From contig NC_057920.1 in NCBI RefSeq assembly GCF_018873765.1, forward strand, positions 11,297,307 through 11,361,306: a DNA stretch of 64,000 nt. Direction: 5' to 3'. The first letter of the stretch is position 1; every line of letters begins with the position of its first letter. Origin of the DNA: Telopea speciosissima. Lineage: Eukaryota > Streptophyta > Magnoliopsida > Proteales > Proteaceae. Below the pieces are notes generated by a model. It worked only from the letters and a program-made list of their open reading frames with translations. It searched no databases and was not told the DNA's origin. A program made the translations under genes and the position numbers. Of this stretch, positions 33,796-44,039 are shown one piece after another.

Positions 33796-35989
33796 TTGTA
33801 TTGGATCGGTCTTGGAATTGGTTTTGGGATCATCTAGAATCGGGTCAAATTGGACACGTTTACGTCTATTCTTTAATTAAAATTCAGCCAATCCAAAGTG
33901 GATCAGTATTAGATTGGGATCTGTCTTGATCGAATATCAACCAATCCAATCCAAGATTATGAACCATGATCCAATCTTATTGGTAGCCGTATCAATATCA
34001 ATGGCGTCCACTATCGATGTCAATACCGTAGACTAAATCTCTAGAGCCAAGCCACGCCTCCTCTTAAGAGTGTCAATCAAGACAGTTATTGGGGTTATTA
34101 GAACGATAGTTAATGGATTCGCCTCCTCTCCTGTGAGTCAAGAGTCTAGGGTGCCAAGTGAGGCATCCAACAATTGGGCTTTTGGGTGCATGTGGGGATG
34201 TGCATCGAACCCTACATAGACACACATCCTCATATGCACCAAGCGACCGAGCTGTTGGATGGTTCACTGGTTACTCCCTGGGTGTTGGGCTCGTAGGAGA
34301 GGAGCCTGATCCATACTTATTCAGTTCGATTTATTAATCTGTTGCAAAATTAGAAAGCCGGATCCACTTACAATGGAACAAGCTGATTCTAGTATCTTAA
34401 TAATTTTGAACATTTTTTTTTTTTGGTATAAATAATAATTCTGAACATTCAAACACTCAAATAAGTCCAAAATTTTGAAATATACAAATAACTCTTCCAC
34501 CATATAAATGATTGAATATATAAATAAATTTTCTTACCAAAAAAAATATATAAATAATTTCAAAATACAAACCCTTATTTCTCTTTGTAATTGTGATATA
34601 GCCTTTAGGTGTACTTAGAACTTGACACCTTGTTTTATTCTTAAAAATATTTTTAATATAAAATAATTTTCAATAATAAGGTGAAACTGACATATCATTA
34701 TGTCATCAAAAGATTGCGCCATTCATATTTTTGGATTTGTATGAGAAAATGATATTCTTATTCTCGTTGGGTAAAAAGTAAGATTACAAATTATTTAACA
34801 TCTTAAGTGTTGTCAATAAATTCCATTAAATATTAACTAGGATTAAATATACATCTATCTTAAATAGATCACATGGTTCAAATTCCAACTGATTCTTTCT
34901 TTTTTTTTTTTTTTTTTGATGAAAGTGTAATCACACAAACCACACACCAATCAAGGTTAATCAACTTTTAGGACCATGGAATGGCGGATATACACAACAC
35001 ACACCACACTCACACACCCGATGTGGGACTAAACCCACACACCCTTTTTTTTATTTTTTATTTTTGATGAAAGTATAATCATACAAACCACACACCAATC
35101 CAAAATAGGTTAATCGACTTTTAGGACCATGGAATGACGGATATACACGACACACACCACACTCACACACCCGATGTGGGACTAAACCCACACACTCCTT
35201 AGTCTTTGGTATTGAAATCATAGTCCAACTACGTAATGAGAGAGATCACTTCCAATACTATACCTAATTCCAATCCTAAATTGTCACAATTACTTATACT
35301 TATTATGGTATGACCCAACCCAAAAATACGTGTGACGATACTTTTGGGGGAAAGTTTTTCTTCACCATGCGATGAAAGTCTATCACACCATACTAAGGTT
35401 CACAAACCCCTATAAGATTTTAGTATGTTTCCTTACACATGTGAAGCCCCATAATGAATGGATATCCATTCAACATACTTCTCATTATAACTTCCTATTT
35501 TGAATTTTGGTCAATATATGGACCCACAACCCACCTACAAAACCTCAAACCTTAATTCAAGTCCCTCCTAACAATTTTGAATTTTGACACACCTAGATCC
35601 AAAAACCAAGCAATTAAGTACCAATAATGTTGCATCCCTCCTTTTGAATCAACGGGAAGTGGAGCTTCCCAATTGCTTATTGAATGAATTTAGATGGTAC
35701 AATTGTTATGTGCTCATCGCCATAGTCATAATCCAACCCATGTTATTGATTACTTTTTGGGAAAAAGAATGTTAATTGGTCCTATGGTTAGGATGGTTCT
35801 TGTGTCTAGACACAAATCAATGCCCTTGTGATGAAAAAGACCATTCATACCCTAGTGAAATCGAAAATCACATCCAAACCAATGCCTCTATGCACACTTT
35901 ACTTGGCTACCATGTTGGTGCACTGGCTACACGACTTGTTAGATTCAATCGATCCAACTCCAATTTTTAAAACCCAAACTTGCATAGAG
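33796..35989. other. Intergenic DNA, mostly unrecognised
   Basis: No gene is supported. Apart from the 34918-35196 duplication (listed separately) it is A/T-rich DNA with poly-T runs near 34413 and 34898. Confidence 0.5.
34918..35196. repeat. Tandem duplication, 148-bp period
   Basis: A unit running from GATGAAAGTGTAATCACAC through TTTTAGGACCATGGAATG and CCCGATGTGGGACTAAACCC is present at 34918-35065 and again at 35066-35196 with few mismatches. The units are joined by a T-rich spacer. Confidence 0.85.
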
Positions 35990-36266
35990 AATGTGGATCA
36001 GGCTCTTCTACGGCACAAGGGTGTGCCACACATCTTGTGACGTGATACCAAAGCTCACCTCGTGGACGAGCTCCCCTTTGGACGACCTGGATCGAGCTGA
36101 AAATCTGAATCCAAAATCTAAAAATCCTCATGTACATCGCATGTGCACCACACTCAGCTTTCCTAGCTCGATCTAGGCCATCTAAAGTGGAGCTCGTCTA
36201 CATGCCGAGCTGTAGCGCCACAAGATGTGCGGCGCTCCCCTACACCGTAGAGGAGCCCTATCCAGA
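35990..36266. mobile_element. Foldback element I, upstream of the Dof gene
   Basis: About 275 bp of imperfect palindrome. The left arm has TGGATCAGGCTCTTCTACGG, CACATCTTGTG and TGGATCGAGCT; the right arm carries complementary CCGTAGAGGAGCCCTATCCA, CACAAGATGTG and AGCTCGATCTA. It lies about 310 bp before the Dof start codon, so it may be within or next to the promoter. Confidence 0.7.
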
Positions 36267-36296
36267 ATAAGCCAAAGAACAAAATATCATCATCAT

Positions 36297-36343
36297 CATA
36301 CATACATACATACATACATACATACATACATACATACATACAC
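36297..36343. repeat. CATA tetranucleotide microsatellite
   Basis: About eleven CATA units in the region immediately upstream of the Dof coding sequence. Confidence 0.9.
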
Positions 36344-36418
36344 CCACTTCTTATTTGATTAACATATCTCTCTCCATAAAAACTCATCGCTAGTAACCAA
36401 AACATCTTCACCCCTTCA

Positions 36419-36475
36419 TTCTGATTCTCATTCTCATTCTCATTCTCATTCTTATTCTGATTCTCATTCTCTCTC
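36419..36475. repeat. TTCTCA-rich pyrimidine tract in the Dof leader
   Basis: Repeated CATTCTCATTCT/ATTCTGATTCTC units, about 110-160 bp before the Dof ATG. Such CT-rich tracts are common in plant 5' leaders. Confidence 0.8.
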
Positions 36476-36578
36476 TCCATATGTACTCTGTCCTCTCTCC
36501 CATCTTTCCTACTTAACATTCTCCATTCTTTCTTGCTACACACGACATCGTTCGTATACAGCAGACTAGCAGAGAGGA

Positions 36579-37286
36579 GTGGAAGACATGCCATCGGACA
36601 CCAGCGAGCACCGGCGAGAAGACAAACCACCGCACATGGGAGCTCCACCTCCGTCAGATCATGAAAACTTTCGTTGCCCACGCTGCGACTCTGAAAACAC
36701 CAAGTTCTGTTACTACAACAACTACAACCTCTCTCAGCCCCGCCACTTCTGCAAGTCCTGCCGACGTTACTGGACTCAAGGCGGCACCCTCCGTAACATC
36801 CCTGTCGGTGGAGGTACCCGTAAGAACGGCAAACGCTCCCGCAACACTTCCACTTCCTCTTCTTCCTCCTCTACCTCTTCCTCTTCCTCTCAAGATCCTA
36901 TCTCCACTATCCCTGTTTCTGTCTCTCTCCCTGGCTCTGCCGACCATCCCGACTTGTCTTTCCCCTTGTGCGGCGACCTCAATCTTGAACCTAACGTCTC
37001 TGGAACTGGAACTTTCACGTCCTTGCTTAACTCTCAGGGCTCGGGATTGCTCACAATGGGAGGGTTCAGCCTTGGCCTAGGCTCTGGGTTCGATGACCTC
37101 GGGTGTGGCCTTGGCCGAGGCGTTTGGCCTTTCACTGATGTTGGTGAAGCAGGAACCATGGGCAGTGGCGGTGGTGGTGGAAACGCATGGCAACTTGGGA
37201 GCGGTGGTGAAGCAGTTTTCGCCGACGGAGATTGCTTTTCTTGGCCGGAACTTGCCATTTCCACACCTGGACAAGGTCTGAAGTGA
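36579..37286 (+). CDS. Dof zinc-finger transcription factor
   Basis: Plant-specific DNA-binding protein that recognises AAAG cores in nuclear promoters. Single exon, 235 residues. The Dof domain spans about residues 31-85, with zinc ligands Cys33, Cys36, Cys58 and Cys61 in the CX2CX21CX2C arrangement, and the family hallmarks [22 protein letters not shown] and [12 protein letters not shown] basic patch (KNGKRSR) right after the domain is a likely nuclear signal. It is followed by a serine-rich linker, a Gly-rich tail and a C-terminal SWPEL segment. The ATG at 36579 was chosen because it opens the frame; Met4 is an alternative. The domain resembles the group with Arabidopsis DOF3.4/DOF5.8, but the subgroup is not certain. 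A foldback element and two microsatellites lie directly upstream. Confidence 0.95.
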   Translation: MEDMPSDTSEHRREDKPPHMGAPPPSDHENFRCPRCDSENTKFCYYNNYNLSQPRHFCKSCRRYWTQGGTLRNIPVGGGTRKNGKRSRNTSTSSSSSSTSSSSSQDPISTIPVSVSLPGSADHPDLSFPLCGDLNLEPNVSGTGTFTSLLNSQGSGLLTMGGFSLGLGSGFDDLGCGLGRGVWPFTDVGEAGTMGSGGGGGNAWQLGSGGEAVFADGDCFSWPELAISTPGQGLK

Positions 37287-38463
37287 TCCCTCCTCCACTA
37301 TTTTATCTGTCTTCTGGGTGGGTTTGGTTGGGGCTTTTCGATCTCGGGAGATGACAGTGTCGGTGCATATGTTTCAGGTTAAGGTTTTCCCTTTTTTCTG
37401 GGTCTCTGGTTCGTTGGGTATAGATATAGGCTATAACAATTGGGAAATCAGAAATTGAGTGTATGTAATAGGATTTCTTTTTCCTGTTTGTTTTTTTAGC
37501 CCTTTCTTCTGGGTTTATGATTGTAGTTTACAAGAAGATGATATCAATAGGTTTGATGGTTTTAATCATTTTTTGCTCCAAGGATTCTCTAAAATGTTTG
37601 GGTTTTGATCGAACAAATAGAAAACCTGTTTCTTTTCTGCTTCTTTCTTCTCATGTCTTTACTTTCCACCTTGCTTGATTACACTGGTTACATTACTACT
37701 GACCATTGAGGTTTCTTCCATCTTTTGGTTTTTCTGTTTCTCTTCACTGTAAGTATTGTGTCATGTATGTGGATTGAGATTAAATTAATTGTTAAATGAT
37801 TCGATTTGAAATGAGATGGGTGGTTATGATCTTAATTTTAAATTAAACTGGTGGGTTGATCGGTGAAAGTAGGCATTTTGGAGTTGGAGAGCACACCATA
37901 CCTGACAGGGAAGAATGGGACAGTGCACCATGAGAACTAGTGGAAGCTGATTCACCATTCCAACTTAAAGATTCTTGAGGAAAGGTCTCACTCAAACCTA
38001 GCCTTTGGAATAAGAGATGAGATGACAGTTGTTGAGCTCAGAATGCTCTACTGTAGTTATCAGTATACTAATTCAGTATTCAGTGCTTGTAAGTCTTGTC
38101 TCTTCTGCTTCTTCAACTGCACTACTTTGGCTTTATAAGGCAGACAAGAAGTATTATGGTGGTGGTTAATGAACCTTCCTATCTTGTGAAACCATTTATT
38201 TTTCGTCCATTGCTTGCTATGGAGAAGCAGAATCATTCTCACAACTCTGATACTCCGATCCCTTTTGTTGTTCTCTATCAATTGGTGTATAATGGCTGAG
38301 TAGAGAAAGGGACCCATCCAAACTCCAAAGAAATATATCTATATGGTATTTCACTCCAAAGAACAACTATATGTATATGGGTATTTTGGTAAAATTTTTG
38401 TATAGGCTTCATTGTAACGATTGGTTTTTTCTTTAATGCAATCTGAAATAGGTGTGAGGGCAC
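37287..38463. other. Dof 3' region and flanking DNA
   Basis: T-rich sequence expected to contain the Dof 3' UTR, then unremarkable DNA up to the LTR retrotransposon insertion site. No further gene is supported. Confidence 0.5.
38459..38463. repeat. Target duplication of the Gypsy element, left copy
   Basis: GGCAC directly precedes the LTR; GACAC directly follows the other LTR at 52682-52686. Four of five bases match, as expected for a 5-bp duplication that has since mutated once. Confidence 0.65.
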
Positions 38464-39212
38464 TGTTGCATCAAGAAATCGTCCGGTGGTCTCTTCGAGT
38501 GTCGTAACCTGCAAAAGGACATGGGTGACAAAGAAGAACCGGTGTGGTTTCGGCCTAGGACTATCCGATGCCTAAGTTAGATCTCTCTGAGCAAATAGAT
38601 GAATAGTTAGAATTCAAGATGGGTTGATGGGGTAGAGTACATTCGCATTTATAGTAGAGTGTGACGGTGTGGAGAGTCCTAGTTGATGACGAGTAGTCCT
38701 CGTAGTTGATAGAGTTCCTAGGTAGTAGGGTTCTTCCTTGGTTGGTTGTCTCCCTACGGGAGGTAGAGTCCCGGTAGGGTGGATGTTCCTGGTAGATAGA
38801 CATTTATACGTGGTGGATAAGATCCTTGGTGCTTGAGTCCATCGGGGACTAAGTTGCTGGTAGGCGGTGCCTTGTGCCCATGAGATGATGTATATCTTGT
38901 TGTTGGCGGTGGTAGCCTGTGTGTAGTACTTGGATTTCCTTGGTGGTGGTCGTGGCCCGTAGTACCTGGACTTCCTTGGTGTTGGTCGTAGCCCGTAGTA
39001 CCTGGACTTCCTTGGTGGTGGTCATAGCTCGTAGTACCTGGACTTCCTTGGTGGTGGTCGTAGCTCGTAGTACCTGGACTTGGACCTTGATGGTAGTTTT
39101 TCATTCGGGCCAATCAAGTGTAACGTAAGGTGGCCGGGCTTGGGATGGCCTTCCCACTTGGGCCGGGACACATGGCGACTCACGATTGGCTTGTGTGATT
39201 TTGGGTTTATCA
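38464..39212 (-). repeat. 3' LTR of the Gypsy element (749 bp)
   Basis: On the plus strand it runs from TGTTGCATCAAGAAATC to GGGTTTATCA, giving the usual TG...CA ends. An LTR TATA box (minus strand CTATAAATGCG) lies at about 38644-38654. It is 108 bp longer than the 5' LTR, because the block of about 36 bp based on GTAGTACCTGGACTTCC is present four to five times at 38930-39085. Confidence 0.9.
38930..39085. repeat. Tandem 36-bp units within the 3' LTR
   Basis: Four to five copies of a unit containing GTAGTACCTGGACTTCCTTG and GTGGTGGTCGTAGC. The equivalent part of the other LTR (about 52500-52555) has only two, which accounts for the length difference between the LTRs. Confidence 0.85.
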
Positions 39213-39228
39213 TTTGCCCCCACTCTCT
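39213..39228 (-). other. Polypurine tract of the Gypsy element
   Basis: Directly inside the 3' LTR the minus strand reads AGAGAGTGGGGGCAAA, a purine-rich plus-strand primer site in the expected place. Confidence 0.8.
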
Positions 39229-39679
39229 TGGAACGGAGTGTTCAAGAGAGTAGTCTTTTCATTTTTGTATCAGTGAGGGGTTTGTTGTAAATAAATTTTT
39301 CTCGGAGGGTGTTCCTACGAATCCTCTAGTGAAGTGGGAGAGGTTGTGAGTTCAAACCCCTCCCATTGCACTTTTTTGCCTTTTCTTCCATTTTTGCTTT
39401 TTTTTTTTTTGTGTCTATATCTTCTTTCTTCTCTCGTCATTCTTCACTTTTCACTTTCTTTCATTTCTCTCTTGCTTTTTTGCTTTTGCGCTTTTGCTTT
39501 TGAAGCCTTTCCTCCTTGCTTTGAGCTTAGCTACTATTCCTTGTGCCTCCCAAGTGTTTGTTCTTGGGTCACAATGAACAGTGTAGCCTTTGGTTTGCTT
39601 GGTAGCTTGCCTAGCATTGCCCTTCCATCTCGATCACACCTTTGTGCTCGCGCTCGTCACGCCTGACGCCCGTCTGCCT

Positions 39680-40045
39680 TAAGGCCTCGTGCCCGTCGCT
39701 GGTGCCTCGGTCTCACGTTCGTCGCTCGTGCCTCAGTTTCTCACGCGCCTGTCTGGCGTCCGCGCCCATCCAGCGTCTGCACCCCTTGGCTTTTCTGCGT
39801 CCATCTGGCGTCCATGCCCATCTGGTGTTCGCGCCCCTTGGCTGGTCCGCGCTCATCCGGCTCCGTGCCCCTTGGCTGGTCCTCGCCCATCCGGCTCCCG
39901 CACCCCTTGGTTGGTTCATGCCCATTCGGCTCCGCGCCCCTTGGTTGGTCAGCACCCATTCGGCGTCCGCGCCCCTTGGCGTTTGTCGCCCCCATTTGGC
40001 TCCGTGCCCATTGGCATCATCGCGCCCATCTCTGTTGGTCTGCGC
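39680..40045. repeat. Tandem GC-rich repeats inside the element
   Basis: Roughly ten diverged copies of a 33-36 bp unit built around CGCGCCCCTTGGCTGGTC and GCCCATCCGGC. Several frames are open across it on both strands because of the repeat structure; I do not regard them as genes. The tract lies upstream of the antisense gene, between it and the 3' LTR. Confidence 0.8.
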
Positions 40046-40207
40046 CTACCTTCTCTGGTATTGAAAATATTTGTGTTTTTTTTTTTTTTTTTTGGTACCT
40101 TATCTTACGGGTTTGCTTGTTGATCGTTTGCAGCTCGTCTTTCGCTCTCCTGGGTCGGTGGCTTGACGTTGGGGGAGTACTGCCCAAGTAAGTAGCCTTC
40201 CTCACCT

Positions 40208-43200
40208 TTGTTCATGATGTCTAGCGAATCTGACACTGCCACTGTTGTGATGGGGTCCACGGATGGGCCTTCTTCAGGGTCGTCTTCTTCTGTAGACACT
40301 CTCCCCCCTTTACCTTCTCCCAGAGTTATTGTCAGTAATGAGGAGGGAGCCTCCGATCACTCTGGCCCTAGCAGGGGTCGGGGTCCTAGTACCTCTAAGG
40401 TGGCACCCCCTGTTGCTGACCCTGTTAGTAAGTTAGCTCAGATTTCTAGGGTCTTAACCGCTTCGAAACTGGCGTCCCTGTGCCAGGAGTTCCACATTCC
40501 TTCTGAGGTCGTTCTTCGTGTCCCTGGGCCCGATGATCGTGCCTTCTCTCATCGGGCGGACGAGATCTGTCTTTACCCAGTTTTCTTCGCCGATGGCCTT
40601 CACTTCCCAGTTTCTCACTTTGTCGAGTTGGTCTTAGACCACTGGCACCTTACCCCCGGGCAGGTATTGCCCAACTCTTGGAGGGTTATCTTGGGCTTCT
40701 ATGTATTCTTTACCCGGATGAGGCGTGCAGCCACTGTTCCCCTGCTCTCGCATTTCTATTCATTGAAGAAGGGGGATGGTAGGTGCTATCATTTTGCCCG
40801 TCGTATCCTCAAGGGGTCCTTTGCCGACTTCGAGTTCTTTGAGGGGATCACCAGTTCAATAAAGTATTGGAGGGATCGATTTTTCTTTGCTACGGTCCCT
40901 CGATGTTCGCTGCGGACCACCTGGGAGGTTATTGACCTCCAGAGCGTGAACCGTTCTCTTAAGCTGAGTGACTTCGAGAGCGACTCCCTCAAGCGGTGTC
41001 TGGGACGTGGTTCGTTCGACGTTCAAGAGTTGGACTCGGAGGCCTTCCTATTCCTTTAGAAGCTGAGTCCTGGTAAGATTTTCGTCCTCGTACTTGGACT
41101 TGGTACTTGCACCTAGATTTTTGTTTATCTGCTGCTGACTTGTCTCTTGTTCTAATTTGTTGTTGTTGTTCAGTGGATTAGGGGTGTCAATTACAAACTC
41201 GCACTGGTAGAATCGACTGTTATCGACCAATGAAAAATCGAAACGGACACGACCGATTTGTAGACATGCCAGGCTTAGGGACCGACCGATTATAATCGAT
41301 CGTTCTTCGTGCATACTAAGAGACCAACGGCCGCCCGACTGTTTGGCCAAAACCTGTAACCAAATGACTTTTTTATGGTTAACATATTAAACTCTACTGA
41401 CATAATATATAAATATAGTATAATGGTTAATGGGATTGTAAGGATTGACGTGAATGTGTATTAGGCTGCCATATATTGATTTATAATATATTTTATATAG
41501 TTTATGATGATGATGTAAGATGATAAGATGGCCACTGTGATCGACAGATGTCAAAAGAAAAATACCAAAAGTAATCCACTTCTCCTTCACAAACCCTAAT
41601 TTATTTCTTATACTCCAAGCCTTCACGGAATGCCTGAAATTAAAAGTCTCATGAAATTGGTGAAGGGCCGAATGCTAATGGGATGATCAGTTGTGTAGCC
41701 TCAGTATCTTCAAGCGACACTCCCCACTCAAAATGTAATCCTTGGAGCACCGGTCTTGATCTACGTCCTCGTGAGACTGTTGTCAATCATTGGCCTTAAA
41801 ATGGTTTTTACTCTGTTTTTTCACTTCAAGCTGAAGAATCTTTTCTTTGTCTTTATTTCTCCTTTGATGAAATCAGAAAAGCTCCAGGTCTAGAAACTCA
41901 CCCGTCTCTGGAAATCTTCTGCCAATCTCTGAAAATTATTATTGGAATTTAATAATCAAAGACCAGGAAAACCTCTGCCAAATCTCAATATTTGAAGTCC
42001 GATTATGGCCCGGTCACCGACCGACCGATCGAATAGTATTGTGTCCATGTCTGGCATCTAAAGCCCCGTTTACATAATCAGTTGGGAACGGTGTAACGTT
42101 TTAAACTGGGGGTGCCCGATTAGCCCGGACCGAAACAGGTCGAGACCGATCGGTTGACACCCCTATAGTGGATTTATGATCGGACATTGGTATTTTTTGT
42201 GCCAACTCGCGAAGGAGGGCGACTCAGAGGGATGCGGCTTAGGCTGCAAGTCCTGCAGATGGTTCTCCTACTGGGGCAGGGGACGCTGGCACTCCTTTGG
42301 TCCATACCCCTCCTCCTACTGTGATCGTGGCTATGGGTGCCAAGCGGAAGTGGGGTCCCGATCCTCCTGGTACTGTGAGGACTTCCCCGTGGGTTAGGCT
42401 TCCACGATCGACTCTTGCTGCTGCTACTGCTACTACGTCCGACGCTTCTATTCCACCCTCCTCCAGAGGCAAGGGGGTGGTTTCTTCTACGAGTACGGCC
42501 GCAGACCTGCCAGCTTCATCACCTCTGATCCTTCCCTCGGACATCCAGGAGGGTGCTTTCTTATTTGGCAGCGGTGTATTGCGGGAGTGGTTGGATAAGG
42601 GTCGGCTCCCTGCTGAGTGTCTGGCTCTGCAAGAGATGAGCCATTCAGAGTTGTTGCGGTCCCTATATGGGGACCTTGCTTCGGTAAGTGGTACCTTCTG
42701 ATTGCTTCTACTTACTACCTTCTACTTTGTTGCTAGTTTATACCTTGTACGTTGGAGGCTTTTTAACAATCACTTCGGTTGCAGGTCCAGCACCGCACTA
42801 CTGAGGCGGTACTTTGCCTTGAGCGCTTTGCTTTCCAGGAGATCCAGCGGGCTCGTATGCTACGGGGTTTGGAGAGGGACCTCCAGGAGCAGAGGGTCGC
42901 TCGAGAGGAGAGCGTCGCCCGAGAGAGGAGGATGTCCGAGGAGATTGGTGCCATGTCTTCTCGGATCGTGGCCTTAGAGGCCCAGAGCTCAGCCGCAACT
43001 GTTAGGGTCTGTGCCTTGGAGGAGGAGCTCTGGACCGTGAGGCGGGGCCATGAGGTTGAGTTGGTCGAGGCCAGTAAGCGACCTGTGGCGGCGTTTTAGA
43101 AATCTTGGGCCATCAAGGCGCTGTTCTATGAGTACTACCAGGAGATCTATGATGCGGGGATCCAGGACCTGGCGGCCTACATCCTTGAGGAGACTCCGGA

Positions 43201-43410
43201 TTATGACTTATCTCAATTTTTCGGTTACGTGTCGTCGATCCTTGGAGCTGCCGTGGCTGTCGACGCTCCTCCGACGGAGGGTGCTGCTCTGCCTAGGGAG
43301 GGCGTTGCTCTGCCCGAGGAGGGTGCGGTTCACCCGCCAGAGGCTGATATGGCTTCTCCTCTAGAGGAGGACATGACTCCCCCAGTGGATGCTCCCTGGC
43401 CTTGTATATT
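40208..43410 (+). pseudogene. Antisense gene of the Gypsy element, PF04195-type (putative gypsy transposon domain)
   Basis: This gene lies opposite to gag-pol, between integrase and the 3' LTR. Exon 1 (40208-41072) has a Ser-rich start, then a domain with FHIPSEV, RVPGPDDRAF, FADGLHFPVSHF and LPNSWRVILGF, the pattern I associate with Pfam PF04195. An intron with GTAAGA donor starts at 41073 and now contains a hAT-type insertion; its acceptor is near 42200. Exon 2 ends at 42683 (donor GTAAGT), and intron 2 (42684-42784, acceptor TTGCAG) joins it in phase to exon 3. Exon 3 encodes a Glu/Arg-rich likely coiled coil followed by WAIKALFYEYYQEIYDAG. In-frame stops at 41057, 42240 and 43097 are all TAG. 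Such antisense ORFs are known in Tat elements; their function is unknown. Domain assignment and splice sites are by eye. Confidence 0.7.
41179..42165. mobile_element. Non-autonomous hAT-type element nested in the antisense gene
   Basis: The ends TAGGGGTGTCAA and TTGACACCCCTA are inverted complements. The flanks CAGTGGAT (41171-41178) and TAGTGGAT (42166-42173) match at 7 of 8 bases. The element is 987 bp long, with A/T-rich interior and no transposase. It falls inside predicted intron 1 of the antisense gene, which it enlarges from about 150 bp to over 1.1 kb. Confidence 0.8.
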
Positions 43411-43554
43411 TTCGTTGCGCATATTGAACCTGAAACTGTTATACTTGACTTGTAATTATCTCTACTTCCTACTCTTGGTATTTGTAGTTAAATTCTCGTC
43501 TTTCTTGCATATTGTTCCCCTTCGTTTGCGTACATGGCCGATAGGCCTTGGCAG

Positions 43555-43870
43555 TCTTTCAACCTTAGTGGCCTTGAGCCTTGATAGTTCTTGGACTTTG
43601 GTGGTCCGTGGACCTTGTCGGTCTGTGGACCTTGGTGGCCTTGTGCCTGGGTGGTCCTTGGACCTTGGTGGCCTTGCGCTTCGGTGGTTCGTGGACCTTG
43701 GTGGCATTATACCTTGGTGGTCATTTGACCTTGGTGGCCTTGGGCCTTGGTGGTCCGTGGACCTTGGTGGCCTTGCGCCTCGGTGGCCCGTGGACCTTGG
43801 TGGCCTTACGCCTCGGTGGTCTGTAGATCTTAGTGGCATTATGCCTTGGTGGTCATTTGACCTCAATGCT
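43555..43870. repeat. 33-bp tandem repeat, nine to ten copies
   Basis: Units such as GGACCTTGGTGGCCTTGCG followed by CCTCGGTGGTCCGT repeat with a 33-bp period. Because 33 is divisible by three, frames stay open on both strands: the plus strand reads repeated Val-Asp-Leu-Gly-Gly-Leu, the minus strand repeated Arg-Pro-Pro-Arg-Ser-Thr-Asp-His. The tract separates the antisense gene tail from the end of pol. Confidence 0.85.
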
Positions 43871-44039
43871 TGAAAGTGTTCGACCAACGGCCGAGAAGTA
43901 GACGGATGTAGCCCAAAACCAACTATTTATTTCAAACTTCAAAAAACTTTTCAAATTATTCTTGAAAATGGAATACTGTTACTGTAATGCAAACTACTGC
44001 AAACTACTGCGGCTGAGGGCTGAATACAGCTACTCCACT

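Noticed and set aside
34918-35196. CRISPR-like or regulatory direct repeats
   Set aside because: Only two long copies in a plant nuclear context; a simple tandem duplication.
36163-36681. 172-codon minus-strand frame over the Dof start
   Set aside because: Runs through microsatellites (Met-Tyr-Val-Cys and Glu-Asn repeats) and antisense of the Dof gene.
38919-39128. Repetitive protein (STWTSLVVV units)
   Set aside because: Produced by the 36-bp tandem array inside an LTR.
39642-40123. Overlapping open frames on both strands
   Set aside because: By-product of GC-rich 33-36 bp tandem repeats; no consistent codon use or domain.
42165-42297. Independent gene start at 42176-42297
   Set aside because: The frame joins by phase to the antisense gene exons; no separate promoter or domain.
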